A DNA stretch of 11,699 nucleotides from Cudoniella acicularis (lineage: Eukaryota > Ascomycota > Leotiomycetes > Helotiales > Helotiaceae): assembly GCA_013054445.1 (NCBI GenBank), contig JAAMPI010001661.1, positions 1 through 11,699 on the forward strand, written 5' to 3'. Position 1 is the stretch's first letter; each line of letters starts with the position of its first letter. The notes under the pieces are model-generated. The model worked only from the letters and a program-made list of their open reading frames with translations, had not been told where the DNA came from and did not search any database. A program made the translations under genes and the position numbers. Positions 1-7,939 of the stretch are shown piece after piece.

Positions 1-6
1 ACAATA

Positions 7-25
7 TCCCACTTCCGAAGTGGGA
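7..25. repeat. Perfect 9-bp inverted repeat with a 1-nt centre
   Basis: The sequence TCCCACTTC-C-GAAGTGGGA is a perfect palindrome with 9-bp arms. The half-site GTGGG recurs just after it. It could be a protein-binding site or part of a transposon end that extends past the left edge. No matching inverted copy was found elsewhere in the window, so no element can be defined. Confidence 0.5.
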
Positions 26-479
26 AAGTGGGTTAGTCAACTCACGAATAACACAACCGACTTATGTAAATAATCCATTTTTCCTAATGGTGATCTCCGT
101 CCTTTTTAATGCGCAGGACTGAGGTGCATCATTCCTGCTCAAGCACTGCCCCTATCAACTTGTGAAGCCTCCTTTGCCTCCGAAACAGAGAGCTATCGTG
201 CCATGTATGTATTCGCCGTCACCTATTCTTTCGGGCAAGCCAGGTAGTTTGACATAATTGCCAGTGCGCAGACCACGGTATTCAACTCAAACAACATATT
301 GCCCCTTCCCAAATTATTGTGTCTAGAAAAAAGCCTTTGTGAAATGAAAGTTTTAGTAGCCAAAACAACAAATTGCAATTGAAGAGTATCTAGAGTCAAT
401 CTTGTTGTGTTAAGTACATATTAGAACCTGAAGTTTGAGCTGAATACTTACTCATTTGGAGACATCGATAACCTTATAT
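26..479. other. AT-rich non-coding stretch left of the caspase-like remnant
   Basis: No convincing coding frame, tRNA or repeat array was found here. It lies downstream of copy A on the minus strand and could hold the unrecognisable 3' end of that broken gene. The usual C-terminal caspase-like motifs were looked for on the minus strand and not found. Confidence 0.5.
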
Positions 480-928
480 CACGCATGTGACAGGCAGCAT
501 TGGAGAAGAGGTTTTAGAGAGTTGTCTGAAAAGTGCTCATCCCCAGGAACAGAAAGCATCCGCTCCTAAATACATCTCGGCGGTCTCGGCAGGTTCATCG
601 ATTGGACTGAAATACCGACTTAAACGGCGAAAAGATCATTCTGTTGGCCTGACCCAAACCGCCATGTCCTCTGTAGTAAACAACGATTAGATTTTCGCGA
701 TCAGAGCATGATCTTTTCAAGTCGTCCAACTTCCGCTCGACAACTGTGTAGGGGTTCGATGAAGGAATCTTGTGGGTATTGTACACTCGTGAAGCCATAA
801 ATGTCCTCGAGCACAGTTTCGAGTTGAATGACCTCAACATGTAGACCGAGATCACCATCTGCCCATGAAAAAAGAATGGTATGTACTTCTTTGTAATGCC
901 GACGTGGAGGATATTGGGGACGAGACAT
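480..928 (-). pseudogene. Caspase-like (peptidase C14) gene remnant, copy A
   Basis: What is seen: an ATG at 928 in a good context (CACAATG) opens a 75-codon frame. It carries the first strand of the fungal caspase-like domain (VHTILFSWADGDLG, then ETVLEDIYGF). At about 765-780 homology jumps to another minus-strand frame, which continues with NPYTVVERKLDDL and the His-motif LIVVYYRGHGG. That frame stops with TGA at 595-597. About 50 codons after the His motif a third frame reads LLQCCLSHA (CC at 494-499), the expected place of the Cys motif (usually LDCC). The order and spacing match copy B at 1463-2622. The jump at about 770 leaves no room for a normal intron (under 25 nt), so a 1-nt indel is the simplest reading. 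Family members are soluble caspase-fold proteins, often linked to cell death or self-recognition. This copy cannot make one. The third-frame Cys motif is the least certain part. Confidence 0.65.
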
Positions 929-1462
929 TGTGCAATCGTAATTTGGTTAAGTACTATCAAATGGCTTGGGAGGATAGAGCACGCTAGTGAATGCCAAAAA
1001 GCGTCAGACTTTACTCTTTAGCTTTGAATGTGACACCGCCATGCCTCGAGAAAAGCACCCGATGGTTGCGCCACGCGGTTTTGTTGTTGCGGGTAGAAGT
1101 TTGAAATGTGTGGGCGCTCGAGGGGGAGGAAAAGGTGACGGTGGTGACCTTAAAGAGTGAGCGCGGTAGTGTTATGGAAGAGGCGCGAGCCACGCGACTT
1201 GCTTTTGAGTTAAAGTTGTTGAGGTCTTGAAGGGGAAAGGGGAGAATATCATAGAAGTAGATACGCGTTAAGCGTGATGATCAATTTAGGCTTAGGGATT
1301 CAGAAGTAGCCCAAGTGGTTGTTATTGTTGGGTTCTGAAGGTTTGAGCCCAAGGTAGAAAACCGTTCTCTATTTATATTCGGGTAGGGTGCCCGGAAACC
1401 CTCCCTCTCCCCTCCCCGCCCACAGTTAGGGACCTCACGCAACCCAAAGATGAGATTTCTTC
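929..1462. other. Spacer between the two caspase-like copies
   Basis: No gene is supported. A 60-codon minus-strand ORF at 1011-1193 is Ser/Thr-rich and resembles nothing known. A C-rich patch lies at about 1390-1425. A stretch at 1305-1355 loosely resembles tRNA A and B boxes but does not fold as a tRNA. Confidence 0.5.
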
Positions 1463-2622
1463 CTATTCCTCTTTTTGAAGCAGTGCTTGATAATTTCTCT
1501 TGAAATTATCATTGTAAAACAAATTCCACTGTAGCTCCAATTGATACTTGCAATGCAGATCTGGACATGTCCAGCTATGATTGCCGAGAAACCACATTGA
1601 AGGGTAGCAGCCATAGAAAGTCGAACAGATGGCAACCCGTCCTTTAAGATCCCCGGTGGGTTTACTGACAGGAACCAAGGTGATGCTATGACGATCATCG
1701 TTTCCATTTAGGAGCAAGTGGACTGGCTTGACAACTACCTGCTCAGCTCCATTTATTGCTGAAGCTGTTTGAGAGAAGTTTTTGCGCAAGGCACTAGAAT
1801 AGAGCCTTTGATAAAGGTCGGCAACAGTGAAGGGTGTAGCAATCTTGGCATAGCTTTTTAGCTCTCGAATAAGCGCGTTCGAGAATGATGAGGGACTTGC
1901 ATATGTAACTGCATCAAAGTTGCATGCAGTTATGACTTTGGTGGTGCCCCCATCACTGACAAGAGGTGATCGCAGAGAGGCGGCAGAGGCGCAACAGCCA
2001 AGTGAAATCAAAACGTCCGATTCAGCATGCTCAAGACCGACCTGAAAGACATACTATTCAAGTTGAGGGATAGGAGTTTGTTTGTTGATTTGGGTCCTAT
2101 TAATTGTTTGTTAGCTTTGATAATAACAAGAAGTTTCACTGACCTGTAAGCCGCCCACATCAGCTTATTATTGTACATACGTCCGTGACCAGAATAATAC
2201 ACGATGAGAAGATTGTCAGGGTGGGAGCAACCTCGTTTGAAATTCTGGAATATATTTTCCACGAAAAGATATGGTTTCCAAGAGGGAATTTCAACGACCT
2301 CGGCGGAGTGCGCGTTCAAGTTGTTCATCAAGACTTCCCTCATTGTCCGGGCTTCCGAAAGTGAGCCAACATCATTCTCCTCCCATACCAACAGTAGAGC
2401 ATGGATCTGAAGATATCCACAGGTTCGTCTTGCGGTTTTAGGTTCGGTTGAAAGAAGGCAGGTTGAGTCGATGTGTTGACCAATATAAGGTCGTGTTCAG
2501 TACTGCGGGTATGTCATTTGGTTTCCAATACGTGATACGGGGCTTGGTCGAGTAACAAAATCTTCAAGCCGTAGAGGGGTTGATCGCGAAATGTCTTCCT
2601 CAATTTCTTCGTTTGCTGACAT
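1463..2622 (-). pseudogene. Caspase-like (peptidase C14) gene, copy B, nonsense-disrupted
   Basis: Proposed model: exon 1 2622-2539 (28 codons, ATG at 2622), intron 2538-2407, exon 2 2406-2144, intron 2143-2097 (47 nt, GTCAGT donor, GCTAAC branch, AATAG acceptor), exon 3 from 2096. Exon 2 starts with IHALLLVWEENDVG (first domain strand) and carries the His motif LLIVYYSGHG. Exon 3 carries LEHAESDVLISLGCC (Cys motif), then ITACNF, LIRELKSYAK and PFTVADLYQRL, all in family order. With the best intron, exon 3 stays in frame except for one TAG at 2054-2056, 15 codons before the GCC of the Cys motif. Relatives typically have Trp there. The Cys motif reads LGCC where LDCC is usual. After about residue VPVSKPT (near 1655) the family resemblance is lost in this frame. 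A neighbouring frame ending at 1435 looks somewhat more family-like, so a second frameshift is possible. The 3' end is uncertain. Using a weaker donor at 2139 (GTGAAA) and the CAG at 2042-2044 would skip the TAG but delete about 18 residues of the domain. Confidence 0.65.
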
Positions 2623-2828
2623 TGCACTAGTCTTGGTAGGTTATTCTTGAATGGTTCGAGTTTTGTCCTTGAAAGGTTGAGAAGTTGGAACCGGGCGAGA
2701 CGAAGTAGAAGACACCAAAACTGAAATTAATGTGCTGGCCACTTCTCCACGATGAGTACCACTTCAAATTCACTTTCGGCGCTTTCTTTTCTCCCACAAA
2801 TTCCTTTGGTACCTTGCCCAAAGAATCA

Positions 2829-5105
2829 TCATTGATCGACTTTCCTTTCACCTATGCTCTCACCTTCAACCCAAGTCCCGCTCTTCCCTCCCTCCTTCCT
2901 CACAACCCTTAAATCCATAACCCGCATCCCCTTATCCACAGCCTTGCACATATCATACACCGTCAGTGCAGCCGTGCTTGCCGCGGTTAATGCTTCCATC
3001 TCCACACCTGTCTTGCCATCACAAGTGACTTTGGCACTGATTTCCACTCTTCCAAAGTCTTCTTTCTTGCCTCCGCCATCTTTCTTCCAAGCACTATCAT
3101 GCCAAGGATAAGTATCACCTTGTCCGGTTCCCTGCCAGGACAAGCTGACCCTCTTCTTCTCGTTTTCTGCTTCCGTATATTCATCAATATGTTTTGCTTT
3201 AGGTTCGACGACGTCTAAGTCTACCTCAACATGCGTGATGGCAATCGGATGACACAAGGGTATCAAATCACTCGTTTTCTTGGCTGCCATGATACCCGCT
3301 ATCCTAGCAACTGAAAGCACATCGCCTTTCTTCATAGAATTAGCGCGGATAAGAGGTAGAGCGGTTGGATTGGAGAAGTGGACAGAGCAATGTGCAATAG
3401 CCGTCCTTGCTGTAGGTATTTTGGAGGAGATTGCTACCATGTGAGCATTGCCTTGGGCCGTAAGGTGGGTGAGCTTTGGGGCTGCTGGTGATGGAGGTGG
3501 GTTTGGTTTGGTGGAGTATGTACGAAGTGATGGCGAGCTGTGTGAAGAGTTGAGGAGATGATAAGAAATTCGTTGCCAAGCTGGCAGTGATTGATGCACT
3601 TTGGCTGTTCTTCCTTGGGGAATTGATCGTCTGGCTGTGTGTCGTTCATCTACGGCCCGATCAGCACAGTTTTTCGGCGAGTGGTAACACTACACCTCTT
3701 TTACATGCTTCATTTTCTCTATGCAAATGCCTAGTTACATGTGGGTATATGCTGAGACGCCACAAATGCAAAGCCCAACACCATGTATGCGGATGAACGA
3801 GATGAAAACCTACCCACCTATCAAGATCATCGGCCTATTCTTCATGTTCTCCAATTCCCCCATCCCAGCATGCTTGGCTTTCTTGCGACTTACTGCCAAG
3901 CCAATAACATCTAGCAATTCTTTCTCATGTTCGGTACCGCCCAATGGCCTTGGGGAAGAGGTCAAGCCTTGCGGTCGATCCATCTCAATCTGCATCATTG
4001 CTTCAAACGCCTTCTCGTCAATGGGCTCGCCGTTGTTCGATTTCCGCAGTATATCGCGTAGCGATACTTCTGCATTCCCGAAGAGACAGACCTTCAGGTT
4101 ACCATCACTGGTAATCCGCAACCTGTTGCAAGTTCCGCAGAAGTTATGCGTCATGCTCGTAATAAATCCCATTCTCCCCACAAACCCAGGGATTTCATAT
4201 GTCTTGCTGGTATCGTTCTTGTGATCCTGAACTTTCCGTAACGTAGGGTATTTGGCCCGAATCATATCCAGCATTTCCCGATAAGGCAACATTTTCCCTT
4301 GACTCCACTTGTTGCCATCAAAAGGCATGTATTCGATGAATCTCACTTCCAAATCTTGTTCTCGTCCCAGCTCCACGAAAGGAATAATTTCTCGCTCATT
4401 TAGGCCCCGCATAACCACACAATTGATCTTGAGCTTAATTCCAGCACCAAGTCTATTCATCTCAAGAATTCGTTCAATACTTTTCATCACTGCTTCGAAT
4501 CCCTTCCTCCGCGTCATGATCTGAAATTGGAAGGGATCCAAGGTGTCCAGACTCAGATTTACCCCAGTCAACCCAGCTTCCACCATACTATCCAACTTTC
4601 GATGGAGAGATATGCCGTTTGTGGTAATACAGAGCTCCTGAAGGCCTTGCGACCGCAAAGACCCAACCTGATGCATCAAGGGGAGAATATCTCGACGCAC
4701 AGTAGGCTCGCCACCAGTCAAACGGATCTTCGTGACGCCTTGAGAGACGAATGTCGAGGAGAGGAGGTATATTTCGGGAGTGGTAAGGAGTTCTCGAGGT
4801 GGCGATTGAGGGACGCCCTCCTCTGGCATGCAGTACAGGCATCGCAGATTGCATTTTTCCGTCAAGGATATTCGGAGGTAGTTGTGTTGTCGCTGGAAAG
4901 TATCTGTGAGGAAGGCCGAAAACGGTTTCGCGTTCTTGATGGCAGCCCGTCGACTTGAGACCGTTTCTTCTGGAGGAAATCCATGCTGAGGATACTCCCG
5001 AATGGCCGGTACTACAGAGGCAGCACTCCTCCGTGAAGCCACAGACAGCGCCCGATTGCTACTATGCCATCGGGGTATGTGCTTGGGCTTGCACAAGGAG
5101 GCCAT
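2829..5105 (-). CDS. cnxABC: Bifunctional MoaA-MoaC protein (molybdenum cofactor step 1, cyclic pyranopterin monophosphate synthesis)
   Basis: Exon 1 5105-3818, intron 3817-3650 (168 nt), exon 2 3649-2829 give 702 codons. The N-terminal half is MoaA (GTP 3',8-cyclase, radical SAM). It has a basic Ser/Arg-rich leader (about 1-50) like a mitochondrial presequence, the SAM cluster motif CNLRCLYC (Cys85, 89, 92), TGGEP, and the C-terminal cluster motif CGTCNR...C (Cys323, 326, 340). The C-terminal half is MoaC, which converts the cyclised intermediate to cPMP. It keeps LIPLCHP (His about 563), KKGD (Lys about 537), TGVEMEALTAAS and YDMCKAV (Asp 662, Lys 665), matching the E. coli catalytic Lys51, Asp128 and Lys131. 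The Aspergillus nidulans cnxABC gene has the same fusion. MoaC carries an extra Lys/Gly-rich segment of about 40 residues between its halves, and reads MVAI where MVDV is usual. Without splicing, translation stops at 3810 as MoaA of 431 residues ending in IGG, the Gly-Gly tail active MoaA proteins need. The exon join (ATA-G/AT-GAA, giving I-D-E) rests on phase and splice motifs. Confidence 0.93.
3650..3817 (-). other. Intron joining MoaA to MoaC; donor overlaps the Gly-Gly-stop codons of MoaA
   Basis: The minus strand reads ATA GGT GGG TAG at 3821-3810. The donor GTGGGT starts inside the first Gly codon. The acceptor is the AG at 3651-3650, preceded by a CTGAT branch-like site. Removal joins phase 1 to phase 1 with the MoaC frame open from the acceptor onward. 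A second possible donor (GTAGGT, three codons along) does not keep frame with this acceptor. Retention yields the complete MoaA ending in Gly-Gly, while splicing removes Gly-Gly and adds MoaC. Confidence 0.7.
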
Positions 5106-5453
5106 TATGGACGGTTCGAGGGAAGAGTCGCGCCGAGTGGAATCGTTTTATAAAGGATACCATCCCATCGTGCTCTTCTATATTCTGCGAAGTCAAGGGG
5201 GATGTTGACAAAGACACAGGGCAAAAAATAATAATAAGCAAGCTGCATGGAGATGACGGAGAAGGTTCAAGGTTTGGAAGTGGGGGACTTGGTACAGCGT
5301 TGAATAGCCCGGAGCCCGGAGATCGGCGGGTAGAAAGGGCTTATCTTATCAGAGTTAGAAGCGGCAGAATAAAGGCGGTGAGGATCTCCTTGAATGTAAA
5401 CAAAACATCCCCACCATTTTGAAACCGCAGCAAACAATTCGAAGTCTGCCAAA
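5106..5453. promoter_or_regulatory. Divergent promoter region between cnxABC and the WDR8-like gene
   Basis: These 348 bp separate the two start codons. A TTTATAAA element (near-palindromic, readable on either strand) lies at about 5147-5154, about 45 nt upstream of the cnxABC start codon. An ATAATAATAA run sits near 5230. No other gene is seen, although frames stay open across part of it. Confidence 0.5.
5341..5351 (-). promoter_or_regulatory. Double GATA-factor site (overlapping TGATAA and AGATAA)
   Basis: On the minus strand the bases read TGATAAGATAA, two overlapping HGATAR motifs in the same orientation. Fungal GATA factors such as AreA/NIT2 (nitrogen regulation) bind HGATAR, and closely paired sites bind best. 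The molybdenum cofactor made by cnxABC is needed by nitrate reductase, so nitrogen control is a reasonable inference, but the site could serve the divergent gene or be chance. Confidence 0.4.
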
Positions 5454-7167
5454 ATGCGCTTTTCTCGGACATTGAAGTGTAAGAGGCCTCAAGAATACAT
5501 ATACAATTCAAGCTGACATTGCTGCAAAACCTAGCATCGACGCAATGCCTCCCAAGCCCTGACGGCGCATACATTGCGACTATTCTCCCCTCTAAGCTCA
5601 GTATTAGAGCAACGCGTTCCCTCGAAATCATACGCGCTGTATCCCTCCCTCCTGAACTATCGTCGTCAATATTATGGTTTCTCTGGTCCGCGTCTTCAAC
5701 TCGGATACTGGTGGCCTCTGCAGAAAACATCCGCGTGTATTCAATCGTGAACCCTCAATTTTCTGCCAACATTACGAACCCGACTTCTGGGACTACGAAA
5801 ATTACATTTGTGACATTTGGGGCAACGGAGGATGAAGTATGCATATTCTCGGATTTTGGATTGAAAGTGTCCATTGTAAACCTCTCAACCTCTAAATCCG
5901 TCGATATCAACTCCCCAAAGTTCTATCACCCGAGTGTTGCTAGAAAGGGTTTCTCATACCGACCCAGGGCCAAGAATCTGGCACTTCTGACAAGAAGTGG
6001 GGGCAAGGATATTATTAGCATTCATGTGCGAGATACTTCGGAGGTTATAAGATCATGGCATCCGGAAACCATTGATGCGCAAGGCATTACCTGGAGTTCA
6101 GATGGCAGGTGGCTAGTTGTTTGGGAATCCTCATCACAAGGACACAGGTTATTCGCATATACGGCCGACGGGCATTTGTACAAAACTTGGAATGGCCCCA
6201 CGCCAGTTTCGGACGAGGATATTGATATCCAACTCGGTGCTGGAATCAAGATACTCGAATGGAATCGAACAGGAACCCATATTGCTGTTGGAGACTACAG
6301 CAAAAGAATCACCATACTTTCTACGCCAGCATTCAACGAATCTATGAACGTACTTCATACAACGGCGGTGAAGCCAACCGAAGCACTTCAGGTATGGAGG
6401 GCTGAGAGAAACTAAGTACACGCTAACAAGAATAGGTTTGGCAAGAACAGATAACTACTGGACAAAATGGGAAGTATATTCGAGAATTCATTCAAGCAAA
6501 TCAGACGATTTGTCCCCCAACCTCAGGAACCCCGCCAAATAATAATGCCGAAGCCAAGACTGGTACGAATATCATGTCTTTTGACAATTCTGGCACGCTC
6601 CTAGCAACGAGAACCGAGGACATGCCAACAACCCTTTGGATTTGGGACATCAGGACTAGAATACTCCGCGCAGTCATGATACTCCATGCCCCAATTGCAA
6701 AAATCACTTGGCATCCAACAATTGATGAGCTACTAATGATTAGATGCGAGAACGAGGAAAGCCGCGGGCTTATCCACATATGGGAACCTTCCTGGGAGAG
6801 GCCTGAAATTATGGATTTCGGAGAACAAATTCCTGGCGGAAAAGTACTCGGAAAGACAATCACAAGATGGCTAGTTTCGGACTCGGCAAGTCCAACAATG
6901 TTATTCAGTGATTCTCAGGATTGTCTTCTTGCCTCAATTTCTGAACCTGAAGATGGCGATTTGCCTTGGCAAGATTCCGAAGTTCGTGGAGTCGACATTT
7001 ATGGCCAGAGGGAAGAGTCCCCATTAAATCTCGTGCCAGCCAATGAGAAGAGGCACCGTGCAAAAGCGTCACTTGATTCTCTTATTATGGACGAAACATT
7101 TACAAGAATGAGCAGCGGGAGTGATGAGATGGAGGATACCTTCCACTTTCGAAAGTTCGCGGATTGA
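5454..7167 (+). CDS. WDR8: WD40-repeat protein of the WDR8/WRAP73 family
   Basis: Exons 5454-5478, 5535-6391 and 6436-7167 give 537 residues. Intron 1 (5479-5534, 56 nt) has donor GTAAGA, branch CTGAC and acceptor CTAG. Intron 2 (6392-6435, 44 nt) has donor GTATGG, branch GCTAAC and acceptor ATAG. Both are in phase. The short first exon gives the family N terminus (MRFSRTLKS, then CLPSPDGAYIA). Further WD-type blades follow, including ITWSSDGRWLVVWE, ILEWNRTGTHIAVGDYSKRITIL and IMSFDNSGTLLATRTEDMPTTLWIWDIRT. The last closely matches the human WRAP73 blade with LATRNDN and VWVWDI. A hydrophilic tail of about 80 residues follows the last blade. Known relatives act with Msd1/SSX2IP at spindle poles or centriolar satellites to anchor microtubule minus ends; the same role here is inferred from homology. 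Codon use and base composition match the neighbouring intact genes. Confidence 0.92.
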
Positions 7168-7939
7168 TGCGCTGTGGGGTTGAAATACATACTTTGACGG
7201 CGGACGCCCAAAGCGTACGGTGACTTGTGTAGCCTCAGATTACGCATCACACCAACGACGACTGGTACGGGCAGAGAATGTCCTCGCAATGCCTTGGCAT
7301 GTGCCCAACCTCGAAAATCATTGCCTTCACAGGCTCGTGGTTTCAGACAATTCATTGTGAGATAGGGCCCCTGAGGGCCCGACGAAAAGCGCCCTTGGTG
7401 GGACTGAGTAGAGAAGGAACTCGGAAGCTTGCAGTGAGGTCGTTTGTATAGCACGGGTTCATAAGGCCAGGTTCTGGGGCACACTTGTGGGTTTTCCTCT
7501 CTATTAAGAAACCCTCGAAATGAGTATTGAGTAGATGTGCTAAGCCAAAATTTCAGAGGCCTCTGCTAGCGGAACGGCCGACTCAACAAATATAATTGAG
7601 GAATAATTTAATTTGTCTTGTGTAATACCTTTCCTAAATTCCTCCCTTTTGCACTTAAGGTATTATATATTATGCTAGTGCGAACTGTAGGAAGGGCTCA
7701 CCTTTGTTTTAAGCGAGATCTCACATAGCTGAAGTTGAATTTTCTATGTTCAGCAATCCTGGTTCTTCCAAACAGTGAATCTAACACAGTACTCAAAGGC
7801 CCTCCCCACTTGAGTGAATACCTAGTCAGACTTTTCACCTTCTTCTTCGATTCTCTTCCTCGATTCCCCCTCTCTTCCATCCTCAATTCATTCAAGCTCC
7901 CGTCTCTCAAAAACCTCAATCGACAACAAATCCACAAAT
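7168..7939. other. Intergenic region: WDR8-like 3' flank and EBP-like 5' leader
   Basis: No supported gene. A minus-strand ORF crosses 6999-7484 but overlaps the end of the WDR8-like gene and has no recognisable motif. An AT-rich block with TATTATATATTATG lies at about 7662-7675. From about 7830 to 7930 the plus strand is strongly pyrimidine-rich (CTTCTTCTTC, CCCCCTCTCTTCC), typical of a fungal core promoter or leader directly before a start codon. Confidence 0.5.
7365..7380. repeat. GC hairpin GGGCCC-CTGA-GGGCCC
   Basis: Two 6-bp self-complementary GGGCCC boxes separated by CTGA can form a tight 6-bp GC stem with a 4-nt loop. It lies about 200 bp past the WDR8-like stop codon, so it could be a 3' UTR structure. 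Confidence 0.4.

Noticed and set aside
1011..1193. 60-codon minus-strand ORF between the caspase-like copies
   Set aside because: Short, low-complexity Ser/Thr composition, no motif and no link in frame to either neighbour.
1305..1355. Possible tRNA (A-box-like AGCCCAAGTGG and B-box-like GGTTTGAGCCC)
   Set aside because: No 7-bp acceptor stem or clean anticodon stem can be drawn, and the B box lacks the canonical GGTTCGA.
2829..3599. MoaC as a separate gene starting near 3599
   Set aside because: The first codon of that frame is GTG and the frame stays open upstream to 3692 with no ATG before the MoaC domain. Splice phase and the known fungal cnxABC fusion favour one gene.
3721..4224. Plus-strand ORF of 167 codons within cnxABC
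   Set aside because: Shadow frame of the MoaA C-terminal cluster region.
4955..5422. 155-codon plus-strand ORF across the cnxABC start and divergent spacer
   Set aside because: It is antisense to the cnxABC leader, lacks any motif, and occupies the promoter region of two well-supported genes.
6999..7484. 161-codon minus-strand ORF overlapping the end of the WDR8-like gene
   Set aside because: No recognisable domain. It overlaps conserved coding sequence on the other strand, and its Pro/Arg/His-rich composition is typical of an antisense frame.
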